A stretch of 64,000 nucleotides of DNA from Phycisphaerales bacterium. Lineage in GTDB: Bacteria; Planctomycetota; Phycisphaerae; UBA1845; Fen-1342. Of this stretch, positions 41,202-50,111 are shown in pieces. The position numbers and the translations under genes were made by a program. Position 1 is the stretch's first letter. Every line of letters begins with the position of its first letter. The stretch lies in assembly GCA_022839625.1 (NCBI GenBank), contig JALHJL010000004.1, positions 1-64,000 of the forward strand, read 5' to 3'. The notes beneath the pieces were generated by a model that saw nothing but the letters and a program-made list of their open reading frames with translations, was not told the origin of the DNA and did no database searches.

Positions 41202-41948
41202 GTGGACATCCCACGAATCTTCAACATCACCGAAAGTGCTCACCGCATTCATAACCCGTTCACACCCGCAAAGCTCGCTACTCTCGGCGAGGCGTTGCGC
41301 CTGGAACCGGGGACCCGTGTGCTCGATCTTGGTAGCGGTTCGGGCGAGATGCTGTGCACCTGGGCACGCGATTTCGGAATCACTGGCACCGGTATCGACA
41401 TGAGCCGGTTGTTCTCCGAGCAAGCGAAACTCCGCGCTGAAGAACTCGGCGTCGCTGACCGAGTCGAGTTCATCCACGGCGACGCGGCCGGCTACGTCGC
41501 CGACGAAAAGGTCGATGTGGCCGCCTGTGTCGGTGCCACGTGGATCGGTGGAGGAGTGGCCGGCACGATCGAGCTGCTGGCGAAGAGCCTCCGCACTGGA
41601 GGGATCATCCTCATCGGTGAGCCGTATTGGGTGCGGCGACCGCCGACGGAAGACGTTGCCAAAGGATGCCTGGCCGGTTCGATTTCCGACTATCTCATGC
41701 TCCCAGAACTTCTCGCGTCTTTCGGCGACCTCGGCTACGACGTCGTGGAAATGGTACTGGCAGACCAGGAAGGCTGGGACAGGTACGAGGCGGCCAAGTG
41801 GCTCACCATGCGTCGATGGCTCGAAGCGAATCCCGACGATGACTTGGCGAAAGATGTTCGAGCCCAACTAACCTCGGAACCCGGACGCTACGCCACGTAC
41901 ACGCGCGAATACATGGGCTGGGGCGTGTTCGCGCTGATGGCGCGGTGA
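41202..41948 (+). CDS. Class I SAM-dependent methyltransferase, probably acquired
   Basis: This 248-residue protein has the Rossmann-fold motif I VLDLGSGSGEML, an acidic loop GIDMS (ribose binding), a motif with VEFIHGDA, and LAKSLRTGGIILIGEPYW. Small-molecule methylation is likely; the substrate is unknown. The GTG at 41202 is chosen because AGGAG lies nine bases before it; a TTG at 41193 is too close to that site. Base composition is lower in GC than the neighbours and codon use looks different, and the gene is flanked by a repeat element and a gene remnant, so horizontal transfer is plausible. Confidence 0.78.
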   Translation: MDIPRIFNITESAHRIHNPFTPAKLATLGEALRLEPGTRVLDLGSGSGEMLCTWARDFGITGTGIDMSRLFSEQAKLRAEELGVADRVEFIHGDAAGYVADEKVDVAACVGATWIGGGVAGTIELLAKSLRTGGIILIGEPYWVRRPPTEDVAKGCLAGSISDYLMLPELLASFGDLGYDVVEMVLADQEGWDRYEAAKWLTMRRWLEANPDDDLAKDVRAQLTSEPGRYATYTREYMGWGVFALMAR

Positions 41949-42313
41949 TGCGGGGCAACTGGAGCGTACTCGTTGACAAGAGTGCTCCGCGAGCGCCTTT
42001 ACGACGGTGTGTGTCTGTTAGCTTCGGATAGGGCAACGGGGCCGGTGGGCAGCTTCTCGCAGCCCAGCGCGGAGCTCAGTTTCCGGCGCTTCGTTGAATC
42101 TCTGGTCGTGCGTCTGGTAGCTGCCGTACAGACGACAGCATAGTTCTCTGGCGCCTCGGGAGGTACCTGCCGGGCGACAGCCTCGACTGGGCCGACCTGC
42201 GCCGGTGGTGCGACCGGCACGGCACGCGGGCGCGGCTCGAGGACGTCCGCCGCTCGATCCCACCGCTTTGACCGTGATCCGCTATACTACCCACCCGGAG
42301 GTCCGTGCAGCGG
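41949..42313. other. Intergenic stretch with gene remnant
   Basis: Between the methyltransferase and hldE genes. It holds no intact gene. The only recognisable piece is the short remnant at 42131-42271. Confidence 0.5.
42131..42271 (+). pseudogene. C-terminal remnant of an unidentified gene
   Basis: The plus-strand frame ending with TGA at 42271 reads DDSIVLWRLGRYLPGD and then LDWADLRRWCDRHGTRARLE, a protein-like helical sequence without a start codon or an upstream extension in frame. It looks like the last 45 or so residues of a lost gene. A relation to nucleotidyltransferase-like families is only a guess. Confidence 0.35.
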
Positions 42314-43789
42314 ATGCCTGCTGAGCTCTTGAACATCGTCGAACGCTTCCCCGGCCGGCGGGTGCTCCTCGTCGGCGACTTCATGCTTGACCGCTACGTC
42401 TTCGGCGACGCGGAGCGCATCAGCCCCGAAGCGCCCGTGCCGGTCCTGCGCGTGATCGAGCGGCAAGACCGCGTCGGCGGAGCCGGATCGGTGGCGCTGA
42501 ATGTCCTGGCCCTCGGGGCGCACGTGGCATGCTGCGGCCTGCTCGGCAAGGACTCCTTCGGCGACCGTGTCGAGAAGGCCCTGCGGGAGGCCGGCGCCGA
42601 CGTCCGTGGCCTGGTCCGCGCCGATGACCGCCCGACCGTCACGAAAACCCGGCTCGTCGGACTGGCCGAGCATCGCCACCGCCAGCAGATTCTCCGCGTC
42701 GACGACGAGATCGTGCGCCCGCCGGCGCAGAACGATGAGACGGCCCTGCTCGAGGCGGCGCGGCGGGCCTTGACGGACGCCGACGTGGTCTGCCTCGAGG
42801 ACTACGGCAAGGGCGTGCTCACACGCAAGCTCTGTGCCGCACTCATCGCCGCCGCACGCCAGCAGCGCAAACCGGTCTTCGTCGACCCGGCCCGGATGAG
42901 TTGGGAGAGCTACGAAGGCGCCAGCGTGCTGACCCCGAATCGTCGAGAGCTGGAGATTGCCTGGAGCAACGGCGTCATTCCCAATGGGGAGCTGGCACCG
43001 GTCGCGTCTCAGCTCATCGAGCGTCTGGATCTCCAGGCCCTGCTCATCACCCTCGGCCGCGATGGGGCTCTGCTCGTCCGGCGCGACGGAACCGCCCGGC
43101 ATTTCGCGACCACGCCCCGCGCGGTGTACGACAACACCGGCGCGGGCGACGCCGTGCTGGCGATGGCCGCGGTCGCGGTCGCCGCGGGCGCGACGCTGGA
43201 ACAGGCGACCGTCCTCGCCAACATCGCCGGCGGGCTGGAAGTCAGCAAGTTCGGCTGCGTCCCGATCCCGCGGCAGGAGGTGGTGGACGAGTTGCGGCAC
43301 GGCGAGCAGCGCGGCCGCGGCAAGATCCGCTCCGTCGCCGACCTCACGGCCGAGCTCGACGCGCGCCGCCAGCGGGGCGAGACCATCGTCTTCACCAACG
43401 GCTGCTTCGACATTCTGCACCCGGGCCATGTTGAGCTGCTGGAGAAGGCCAAGGCCCTCGGCAGCGTGCTCGTCGTCGGGTTGAACAGCGACGCGTCGGT
43501 GCGCTCGCTTGGCAAGGGCGACGGCCGGCCGTTCCGCAATCAGCGCGACCGGGCCCGGATGCTGGCGGCACTGGACGCCGTGGACTACGTGACCGTCTTC
43601 GAAGAGCCCGACCCGGCGAAGCTCATCGAGCAGATCGGCCCGGACGTACTCGTCAAGGGTTCGGACTGGGCCCGGAAGGGCGTCGTCGGGCAGCAGTTTG
43701 TCGAAGCTCGCGGCGGCCGCGTGGTGCTGATCGACCTGCTCGAAGGACACAGTACGACGGCGGAACTGGAGCGCATCCGCGGCAGGTAG
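42314..43789 (+). CDS. hldE: Bifunctional heptose kinase/adenylyltransferase HldE
   Basis: This 491-residue protein fuses a ribokinase-type domain (about 1-320) and a nucleotidyltransferase domain (about 345-490). The kinase has GDFMLDRYVFGDAERISPEAPVPV and NTGAGDAVLA near its catalytic Asp. The transferase domain has TNGCFDILHPGHVELL (HxGH) and the LVKGSDW segment. It phosphorylates heptose-7-phosphate at C1 and adds AMP, making ADP-heptose for the LPS inner core. A GTG at 42305 and this ATG at 42314 are both possible starts, with GGAGG just before. gmhA, encoding the preceding pathway enzyme, follows 59 bases downstream. Confidence 0.95.
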   Translation: MPAELLNIVERFPGRRVLLVGDFMLDRYVFGDAERISPEAPVPVLRVIERQDRVGGAGSVALNVLALGAHVACCGLLGKDSFGDRVEKALREAGADVRGLVRADDRPTVTKTRLVGLAEHRHRQQILRVDDEIVRPPAQNDETALLEAARRALTDADVVCLEDYGKGVLTRKLCAALIAAARQQRKPVFVDPARMSWESYEGASVLTPNRRELEIAWSNGVIPNGELAPVASQLIERLDLQALLITLGRDGALLVRRDGTARHFATTPRAVYDNTGAGDAVLAMAAVAVAAGATLEQATVLANIAGGLEVSKFGCVPIPRQEVVDELRHGEQRGRGKIRSVADLTAELDARRQRGETIVFTNGCFDILHPGHVELLEKAKALGSVLVVGLNSDASVRSLGKGDGRPFRNQRDRARMLAALDAVDYVTVFEEPDPAKLIEQIGPDVLVKGSDWARKGVVGQQFVEARGGRVVLIDLLEGHSTTAELERIRGR

Positions 43790-43848
43790 CGGCTGGGCCC
43801 GCAAGACGTAGCAGCCGACGAATCGTACCAACATTGCAGTGAGGCCCC

Positions 43849-44415
43849 ATGAACCGATCGTGGAAGGAAGTGCTGCGGGAGCATCAGCAAGTCGTCGCCG
43901 GCCTCGCCGACCAGGCCGTCGTCCTGGACCGCATCGCGGAGGTCATTGCCGAACGTCTGCGCGGCGGCCGGCGGGTGTATACGCTGGGCAACGGTGGCAG
44001 CGCGGCGGACGCCCAGCACATTGCCTGCGAGTTGCTCGGCCGCTTCAAGTGCGAACGTGCGGCCTTGCCAGCGATCGCGTTGACTACCGACACATCAGCG
44101 CTGACCGCGATTGCGAACGACCTGGGGTATCCGCGCATCTTCGCGCGGCAGATCGAGGGCCTGGCCCAGCCCGGCGACGTGGTCTGGGTGCTCAGCACCA
44201 GCGGCGATTCGCCCAACGTGATCGAAGCGGCTCGCGTCGCCGCGGCCCGCGGCTCGGTCGTGGTCGGCTTCACCGGCCAGACCGGCGGCCAGCTCGCCGG
44301 GTTGTGCGCGCACGTTTTCCGCGCCCCGCACACGTCGAGCGACCGAATTCAAGAGGCCCACGTGCTGGCCTATCACTACATCTGCGAGTGCGTCGAAGCC
44401 ATGTTGGCGGGATGA
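43849..44415 (+). CDS. gmhA: Phosphoheptose isomerase
   Basis: This 188-residue SIS-domain enzyme converts sedoheptulose 7-phosphate to heptose 7-phosphate, the first step to ADP-heptose. The SIS core is clear: TLGNGGSAADAQHIACELLGRFK, ALTTDTSALTAIANDLGY, VWVLSTSGDSPNVIEA and the C-terminal SSDRIQEAHVLAYHYICECVE. Together with the upstream hldE gene it shows that this organism makes a heptose-containing lipopolysaccharide or glycan, and hence probably has an outer membrane. Confidence 0.95.
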   Translation: MNRSWKEVLREHQQVVAGLADQAVVLDRIAEVIAERLRGGRRVYTLGNGGSAADAQHIACELLGRFKCERAALPAIALTTDTSALTAIANDLGYPRIFARQIEGLAQPGDVVWVLSTSGDSPNVIEAARVAAARGSVVVGFTGQTGGQLAGLCAHVFRAPHTSSDRIQEAHVLAYHYICECVEAMLAG

Positions 44416-44650
44416 TTGTCGCTCCGAAGTGAGGGAACAGAGCGAAGGCCTCCAGTATGGTCCCGGACGACCGGTTCCGGGGTTCCGTGGCGCCCGCATG
44501 GGGCGGCGTTCTGGTCGGCTTGCCCGCTGCAAGGCCGTGGCGCCTCGGGGCCCTGCGGCCCGGTGCGCGCGAGACCCAGGAACCGTCTTCCCTCGGCGTC
44601 TTCGACTTCTTCGCGGCTGCGCCCCCGACGCCCGACGCAGCGTGGCGGTC

Positions 44651-46006
44651 CTACCCGTGTCCGCGGGGTGCGGGACGGGTAGTGGGCCGCGCCGACGGCG
44701 CCCGCACGACCGGCACCTTGATCTCCCGGTATTGCTCGTCCGCCGCGTCGGTCAGCACCTGCACGGTGGCGCCGCCCGGGGGCAGGTCAGCGTAGGGCGG
44801 CAGCGTGAGGCGCACCTGCTGCGTCCACGTCCTTGACTCCGCGGGCGGCTCAACGAGCGGCAGGATCTCCCACTCGATGGCGTCGATACTCGGCTTGACC
44901 TCTGTGATTCGGACGGGCTCGGTGGTGCGTGACTCGAGCCTGACGATTTGCTCCGTCCGTTGTCCAGTAGTCGCAACGACTGTCAGGCGGGGAGGTGAAA
45001 TCGCCACCGGCGGGGTCACATTCGCAGTAACCTGGACAGGGAAAGTCGGCACCTTCTCGTGCCCGGTATCGAGCTGCACGGTCACGGCATTCAAGTTGGG
45101 CCGTAGCGGCGGCCTCGTAGTGACGGTGAGGTCATACACCCTGCCGGCCTCGATCTCCTTGAGTTCCACCACGAACGATTCGAAGTTCTGGTCCGGGCGC
45201 AGTTTCAGGGGCAGCGGCTGATCGTGCTTCGTCTCGAGCCGTACGGTCTTGCTCTCGACGGAGTCGATATCGAGGTTGTGGAAGGCGATACGATCGGAAG
45301 GGGTAGCGGCCACGAGCGCCCGGACCGTCCCGACCACCTTGATGGTGACGGACCGCTGTTCGGGGTCGTTCGTGGTCAGATAGACGGACTTGTTGGCCGT
45401 GCCTGCGCGCGTCGTGGTGTAGCTGATCTTGAACGTCGTGGTCTCGCCGGGCTCCAACCGCGGCTTCGGCTTGCTGACCACGGTGCAGCCGCATGAGCTC
45501 TTGGTTTCCAACGTGAGTGGTGCGGTGCCGGCGTTCCTGATGGTGAACTCGCCCTCGGCCGGGTCGCCCGGCCACACCTCCTTGAAGTCGAACTCGGTCG
45601 GGCTCAACTCCAGGCGGGGCGTGCCGGTGGTGGCCGGCGCGGTGGCGGAGGGTCCGGTGGTAGGCTGCGGCGGTGCAGCAGGCGGGCGCGGCGTCGCAGG
45701 TCGTGTGACCGGGACGTGCCCTTCCGCAGGTCTGGTGGTCGGAGCGGCCGGCCGGCTCTCGGCGGCCCGAAGCCTGATCTGCTCAAGGATGTACTGCTCC
45801 AGGGCGTCGGGGTCCTGCGTGGGCAACGGCGGGCTGGGCTCGTCCCCCGCCGTCTGGGGCGGCTCAGCCGCGACGGTCGGCAGCGTTGCCTGTGCCTGCA
45901 CCCGGCTGGGCTGAGGCCAGCCGCCCAGAAGAACCAGGCTGAGCAGCATGAGGCCGAGCCGCCAATCGGACCCTGGTGATGAACGACGCACGCTTGTCCT
46001 TGACAC
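44651..46006 (-). CDS. Exported DUF1573 protein
   Basis: This 451-residue protein has an N-terminal hydrophobic signal (about 15-35), a Pro/Thr/Ala-rich linker (about 60-120), and then DUF1573-type beta-sandwich repeats. The first carries the family marker DFKEVWPGD...GEFTIRNAGTAPLTLE...SSCGCTVV; the later ones are less conserved. DUF1573 domains are thought to be immunoglobulin-like modules of secreted or surface proteins. The frame is open to 46273, but the GTG at 46006 has GAGGAG seven bases upstream and leads straight into the signal segment. It is the only gene of this strand in the stretch. Confidence 0.8.
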   Translation of the reverse strand: MSRTSVRRSSPGSDWRLGLMLLSLVLLGGWPQPSRVQAQATLPTVAAEPPQTAGDEPSPPLPTQDPDALEQYILEQIRLRAAESRPAAPTTRPAEGHVPVTRPATPRPPAAPPQPTTGPSATAPATTGTPRLELSPTEFDFKEVWPGDPAEGEFTIRNAGTAPLTLETKSSCGCTVVSKPKPRLEPGETTTFKISYTTTRAGTANKSVYLTTNDPEQRSVTIKVVGTVRALVAATPSDRIAFHNLDIDSVESKTVRLETKHDQPLPLKLRPDQNFESFVVELKEIEAGRVYDLTVTTRPPLRPNLNAVTVQLDTGHEKVPTFPVQVTANVTPPVAISPPRLTVVATTGQRTEQIVRLESRTTEPVRITEVKPSIDAIEWEILPLVEPPAESRTWTQQVRLTLPPYADLPPGGATVQVLTDAADEQYREIKVPVVRAPSARPTTRPAPRGHG

Positions 46007-46452
46007 TTGTGTACTCCTCGTAAGGTACTGATACGGTGATCGTAGGCATGGGGCCGCGAGGTCGACCGACCAGGGCGGCCACCGTCTCTCGCACGCGCAG
46101 TGGCAGGGGAAGGCGAGGTTCAGAGCAGGGCCGGCGAGTGGCCGCCCCGCCGCCGGCCGACGGCCCCGCGGGCGGCGCGCAGCCGATCTCGGCGAGCAAT
46201 CGGGCCCCGAACCGGGACCGCCGCGAGCACCACTCATATGCGATTTCCGAACATTGCGGACAACATCACCCACCCCCCCAACAGGCTCCCATTATACGTC
46301 GCCGGGGGCGCGAGTGATAGGCATGCTCTGCGGAGTCGTAAAGCCAGGCCCGGCGGCCCGGATCGTTCGCCGCGTCACCCACGGAAGGCATCCGGGGCTC
46401 AGCGGAATCACGTTGGGCACGCACCGCGGCAGCGTGGTGCCGCGAAGCAGGC
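46007..46452. other. Intergenic region upstream of the DUF1573 gene
   Basis: No gene was recognised in this gap of 446 bases between the CMD-family gene and the DUF1573 gene, both on the minus strand. It includes a minus-strand TATAAT at 46296-46291 that may belong to the DUF1573 promoter. Confidence 0.4.
46291..46296 (-). promoter_or_regulatory. Candidate -10 box (TATAAT) of the DUF1573 gene
   Basis: A perfect TATAAT on the minus strand in an otherwise GC-rich region, about 285 bases upstream of the gene start. No convincing -35 box was found 17 bases before it, so the assignment is weak. Confidence 0.25.
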
Positions 46453-46842
46453 TCACGCCGGCGGGTTGGCCGGTGGGCGTGCGTCGGTTCCGGGCGCCGG
46501 GCCCGCGTTCAGCTCATCCAATAGCGCCACCGCGCGGCGCAAGTGCGGGATTACGATCGAGCCGCCGATGATGAGGCCGACGTTGAACGCTTCGAAGAAC
46601 TGGGCGTCCGTCAGTCCCAGCTCCTTGCAGCGGATCAGGTGGTACGCGATGCAGTCGTCACAACGCAGCACCAGCGACCCGACCAGGCCGGCCACCTCCT
46701 TCGTGCGGGCGTCCAGCGCGCCGTCCTCATAGGCCTTGGTGTCGAGGGTGAAGAAGCGATTGATGGGCAAATGCCCTGCCTTCAGAATCCGCTCGTTCAT
46801 TCGCTCTCGAAACGCACGGAACTCCATCAAACGGTCAGACAT
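46453..46842 (-). CDS. Carboxymuconolactone decarboxylase (CMD/AhpD-like) family protein
   Basis: This 129-residue helical protein contains the CMD-family core, with a CDDCIAYHLIRCKELGLT segment whose CxxC pair and following His resemble the AhpD active site. The expected activity is a peroxidase-coupled disulfide or protonation function, but many CMD-domain proteins are uncharacterised. The ATG at 46842 has GGAGAG upstream. The C-terminus is a Pro/Ala-rich tail. Its divergent neighbour is the OmpA-like lipoprotein gene. Confidence 0.85.
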   Translation of the reverse strand: MSDRLMEFRAFRERMNERILKAGHLPINRFFTLDTKAYEDGALDARTKEVAGLVGSLVLRCDDCIAYHLIRCKELGLTDAQFFEAFNVGLIIGGSIVIPHLRRAVALLDELNAGPAPGTDARPPANPPA

Positions 46843-47184
46843 GAGACTCTCCATACCTGGCACGGCTGTGCCCGCCTGCGGGCCCGGAAGGGCCGAGGGT
46901 GCCCGGTACACGCTTCCGGCCGGCCGCGCGCCGGGACGATGCCCGGTGCCACACGGGATATCGTAGCGTGGTGATTCGAAAGCACGCGGCCCTGACCTGT
47001 TGGGGGAGGGCCGCTCCTTGGCCGCTTCGCACCGCCACCGGCCGAATCACGAGGGGCGGCTTGCGTTTGCGGCATAGGTGTTCTATCTTTCGCCTTAATC
47101 GGGCGGAGCCCGACCCGCACCCGACGACCGGGCGGCGAGCGTTAGGAACGGAAGCCTGGCAGGCGGCGCAACAAGGAGAAGACG
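46843..47184. other. Divergent intergenic region
   Basis: No gene was recognised in these 342 bases. It should hold promoters for the CMD-family gene (minus) and the OmpA-like lipoprotein gene (plus); a candidate for the latter is listed separately. Confidence 0.4.
47061..47089 (+). promoter_or_regulatory. Candidate promoter of the OmpA-like lipoprotein gene
   Basis: TTGCGT (47061-47066), a 17-base spacer and TATCTT (47084-47089) form a plausible vegetative promoter about 100 bases before the gene. Confidence 0.35.
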
Positions 47185-47910
47185 ATGACGATGGCGCGGC
47201 GGTTGATCTTCGGAGTGTGCGGACTTACCGGCCTCTTGTGGCTCGCGGGCTGCGAGAATCCCGACAAACAGCGCGCGATGGCCCTCCAGGAGCAGTTAAA
47301 CCGGCTCCAGGTGGAGAACGACGATCTGCGCTCGCGGTTGGCAGCCGCGATGAGCGAGCGCGACCAGTGGCGGGACCGGGCGGCGGCCCTTGAACGGGAG
47401 AATGCGGAACTGCGCCGCCAGCTCGCCGCGCCGGTCGAGAAAGGCCCCGCGGGCTGGGAGACCTACGGCCCCTACGCGTGGACTTCGTTGAGCACGGATT
47501 TCCTGTTCGCGTCGGGTGAAGCGACCCTGAAAGCGGGTGCGCAGGCGAAGCTGCAACAGGTTGTCAGCGAGATCAACCAGAACTTCCCCGACCGCATGGT
47601 ATGGGTGCTTGGGCACACGGACACCGACCCCATCATGCGCACACGGGACAAGTGGGCGGACAACCTCGACCTGAGCTGCAACCGCGGCATGACGGTGTAT
47701 CGCGAGTTGATGAAGCTCGGGATCCCCGCGGCCCGCATGATGGCCGGCGGACAAGGGGAGTGGTACCCGCGGGCGAGTAACGCCTCCCGCGCCGGCAAAC
47801 AGCAGAACCGCCGGGTCGAGATCATCGTGGTGCCGGCCCGTAGTGCCGTGGGAACGCCCGCCGGCACTGAGGCGGCAATGGCCGGCCCGGAGACGGCGCC
47901 GCCGAAATAG
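47185..47910 (+). CDS. OmpA-family lipoprotein with coiled coil
   Basis: This 241-residue protein has a signal peptide with lipobox LAGC (cysteine near 23). A coiled coil rich in Gln/Glu/Leu (about 28-80) follows, and then an OmpA-like peptidoglycan-binding domain (about 105-215). That domain has the typical VWVLGHTDTDPIM and NRRVEIIVVP segments. It is probably anchored in the outer membrane and holds it to the wall, similar to Pal. AAGGAG lies six bases before the first ATG. The coiled coil between lipid anchor and OmpA domain is longer than in E. coli Pal. Confidence 0.88.
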   Translation: MTMARRLIFGVCGLTGLLWLAGCENPDKQRAMALQEQLNRLQVENDDLRSRLAAAMSERDQWRDRAAALERENAELRRQLAAPVEKGPAGWETYGPYAWTSLSTDFLFASGEATLKAGAQAKLQQVVSEINQNFPDRMVWVLGHTDTDPIMRTRDKWADNLDLSCNRGMTVYRELMKLGIPAARMMAGGQGEWYPRASNASRAGKQQNRRVEIIVVPARSAVGTPAGTEAAMAGPETAPPK

Positions 47911-48028
47911 AAGGTGGCACCGCCGTGCGTCTCGGGGGGCGGTTGTGCAGCGCACGGTGGCTGCGCCCGCGATTGAGGCACTGGATATCCCGGCCGCCGA
48001 TGCGGCGACACCGACCGCCCCGGAGCGG

Positions 48029-48298
48029 TCAGTTTGTCGCGGTGTCGGCGGCCGTTTTCTGGTCGAGCCCGCACGCGGCCGCCAGGGCCTGAAGCTGGAT
48101 CTCCTGCAAGGCGTTGCCGGTCAGGTTGCGCATCCGCCCCAGCACGTAGGCCCGGCACACGCGGACGTGGTAGAGCGGCTGGCCGCCGGGGCCGGCCACG
48201 CGGATGAGTTCGCGCTGCTGGCGCAGCCAGGAAAGCGAGCGGCGGAACCAGCGGCAGGCTTCGTCGGGGGTCATGAGTTCCTGGGCAATCTCGGTCAT
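48029..48298 (-). CDS. Small DNA-binding-like protein, 89 residues
   Basis: A compact, mostly helical protein. Its first half (MTPDEACRWFRRSLSWLRQQRELIRVAGPGGQPLYHVRVCRAYVLGR) resembles a winged helix of the MerR/excisionase type, with a helix-turn-helix followed by a short beta-hairpin. The second half is helical. The ATG at 48298 has GGAG eight bases upstream. It is followed on the same strand by the lipoprotein gene at 48868-48365, so the two may be transcribed together. The function is unknown. Confidence 0.55.
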   Translation of the reverse strand: MTEIAQELMTPDEACRWFRRSLSWLRQQRELIRVAGPGGQPLYHVRVCRAYVLGRMRNLTGNALQEIQLQALAAACGLDQKTAADTATN

Positions 48299-48364
48299 GC
48301 GAACGTCTCCAGGTGCGGTCCGAGCGGACCGGTGGAGGAAGTATGCCTGCGCCGCCGCCGTTCG

Positions 48365-48868
48365 TCAAGGGATTCTAGACATTCTAACGTCCGGCTCGGG
48401 GCCGCCCGCCGGGGCGCGCTCGCAGCGCACCCGCACCCCGTCCCGCCCGCGCAAATCCAGCGTGTCCGGCCTGGCCGCATCGCCCGCTTGGAGGCCCAGG
48501 ACGGCCTCGGGCACCCAGCCGGCGCGCAACGGGGGCAGGCGGACCTCGTCGATCCGAAGGGCAAGCGTGCCTCCGCGGCGCCGCCAGCGGCCGGTCACGT
48601 ACTCCGGCGGGTCCACCGGCCGGCCCTCGAGGTCGCAGACGGTCAGGCGGAAGCGGCCGGACGAGTCGAAGACGAATTCTCGCCGGGCGGCGTCCGTCGT
48701 CGCTACCATCGGCGAGCCGGGCCGCAGGCCGAGGGCCACCGGCAGTTCCCGCCAGGCTCCGACAATGTCAGGGCCGGCGGGCTCATCGCGACAGCCCGCG
48801 ACGGCCAGGGATGCCAGCACGGCCATCGGCCACATGAGCCTGTCGAGAGCGCTTGCAGAGCGTGGCAT
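48365..48868 (-). CDS. Hypothetical lipoprotein
   Basis: This 167-residue protein has a signal peptide ending in lipobox VAGC (cysteine near 26). The mature part contains beta-rich segments (REFVFDSSGRFRLTVCDLEG, EYVTGRWRRRGGTLALRIDEVRLP), resembling a small beta-barrel or lipocalin-like fold, but no family was recognised. GGAGG lies four bases before the ATG at 48868. An in-frame ATG at 48979 is disfavoured because it would precede the signal peptide. Confidence 0.6.
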   Translation of the reverse strand: MPRSASALDRLMWPMAVLASLAVAGCRDEPAGPDIVGAWRELPVALGLRPGSPMVATTDAARREFVFDSSGRFRLTVCDLEGRPVDPPEYVTGRWRRRGGTLALRIDEVRLPPLRAGWVPEAVLGLQAGDAARPDTLDLRGRDGVRVRCERAPAGGPEPDVRMSRIP

Positions 48869-49048
48869 CGTTCCTCCGTCCTCGCGGCCGGGCGCGCCGG
48901 CCGACGGGTCGCGATGCGTGAATCGTAGCGTCGGATGGGGGTCGCGCGGGAGGGCGAGTTGCCGGGGCGCGGTTTTCATGCCATGATGAGGCCCGCCGGC
49001 GGAGCGCGTGGCGGATCGACCGGCTGCGGCCTAGACTCTGGGTTGATT

Positions 49049-49489
49049 ATGGAGCCGGTGCCGTACGACATGTCCCTCGCGCACAGCGACTTCACAACGG
49101 TCGCGTGGCTGTTGGCGTTGGCGACTGGTCTCGCGCTGGCGATCCTCGTCCTCACCCACGTTATCGGTCCTCGGCGCAGGGGCAAGATCAAGGAGGACAC
49201 CTACGAATCGGGCATGGAACCGGTGGGGGACACCCGGCGGCGTTTCGGCGTCCGGTTCTACCTGATCGCGGTCTTGTTTCTGGTCTTTGACGCGGAAATC
49301 GTCTTCCTCTACCCATTTGCGGTGCTTTACCCGCGGTTGCAGTCGCCGGAGCATCAGGAGTGGGCCGCGCCGCTGGTCGCCGCCGGGTACACGCCGGCGT
49401 TCCTGCTGGGTGCGATGGGCGCGTTCTTCGTGCTCCTGCTCGTGGGGCTGGCCTACGAGTGGCGGCGGGGGGTGTTCAAGTGGAATTGA
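49049..49489 (+). CDS. nuoA: NADH-quinone oxidoreductase subunit A
   Basis: This 146-residue membrane subunit of complex I has three helices. The family signature YESGMEPVGDTRRRFGVRFYLIAVLFLVFDAEIVFLYPFAV, with the Gly-Met-Glu and Asp-Ala-Glu residues, is intact. The ATG at 49049 is not preceded by a good ribosome-binding site. The reading frame is open further upstream, but the sequence there is not protein-like. First gene of the nuo operon. The stop overlaps the nuoB start by ten bases. Confidence 0.93.
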   Translation: MEPVPYDMSLAHSDFTTVAWLLALATGLALAILVLTHVIGPRRRGKIKEDTYESGMEPVGDTRRRFGVRFYLIAVLFLVFDAEIVFLYPFAVLYPRLQSPEHQEWAAPLVAAGYTPAFLLGAMGAFFVLLLVGLAYEWRRGVFKWN

Positions 49490-50106
49490 CGCGAACCGTC
49501 GAGCTGACTACGCCCGGCACCGGCGGCGAGTTCGGCGCCACGCGGCTGGACCACGAGGTGGCCGGCATCGAACGATACGGGCCCGAGTGGATCCGGCATG
49601 GAATCAACTGGGCGCGGCGACACAGCCTGTGGCCGATGCCGTTCGCGACGGCGTGCTGCGGCATCGAGCTGATGGCGACCGGGGCGAGCCGCTACGACAT
49701 CGCGCGCTTCGGGGCGGAGGCGATGCGTTTCACGCCGCGGCAGTGCGACCTGCTGATTTGCGCCGGCCGGGTGCCGATCAAGCTGATGCCGGTGCTGCAA
49801 AAGATCTACATCCAGATGACGGAGCCGAAATGGGTCATCTCGATGGGGGCGTGCGCCTCGACCGGCGGCGTGTTCGATACCTATGCGGTCGTGCAGGGCA
49901 TCGACCAGTTTCTGCCGGTGGACGTGTACGTACCTGGTTGCCCGCCGAGACCCGAGACGTTGCTGGAGGGCATCATGCTCATCCAGCAGATCGTCGCGGA
50001 AGACGGCGTGAAAACCAGCCGGGAGCGCGGGGCGGGGTTGCGGCTGGCGGTGCAACCGCCGCGGCAGGCGGTCGAGCTGGGCGCCGGCTTTGGCGGGGGA
50101 GGTTAA
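49480..50106 (+). CDS. nuoB: NADH-quinone oxidoreductase subunit B
   Basis: This 208-residue peripheral subunit carries the N2 [4Fe-4S] cluster of complex I. The cluster cysteines appear in FATACCGIE, SMGACASTGG and YVPGCPPRPE. The GTG at 49480 overlaps the nuoA stop and is preferred because GGGGGTG lies in front of it. The first 20 residues and the Gly/Ala-rich C-terminal tail are variable. The start is open to revision by a few codons. Confidence 0.95.
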   Translation: MELTRTVELTTPGTGGEFGATRLDHEVAGIERYGPEWIRHGINWARRHSLWPMPFATACCGIELMATGASRYDIARFGAEAMRFTPRQCDLLICAGRVPIKLMPVLQKIYIQMTEPKWVISMGACASTGGVFDTYAVVQGIDQFLPVDVYVPGCPPRPETLLEGIMLIQQIVAEDGVKTSRERGAGLRLAVQPPRQAVELGAGFGGGG

Positions 50107-50111
50107 GCGCG

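Noticed and set aside
41193..41202. TTG at 41193 as methyltransferase start
   Set aside because: It lies directly after the AGGAG site with no spacing; the GTG at 41202 fits better.
41178..41867. A 229-codon minus-strand open frame
   Set aside because: Antisense to the methyltransferase gene, which has clear SAM-binding motifs.
42287..43834. A 515-codon minus-strand open frame
   Set aside because: Antisense shadow of hldE.
44457..44795. A 112-codon plus-strand open frame after gmhA
   Set aside because: Overlaps the end of the DUF1573 gene on the other strand; no ribosome-binding site or protein-like features.
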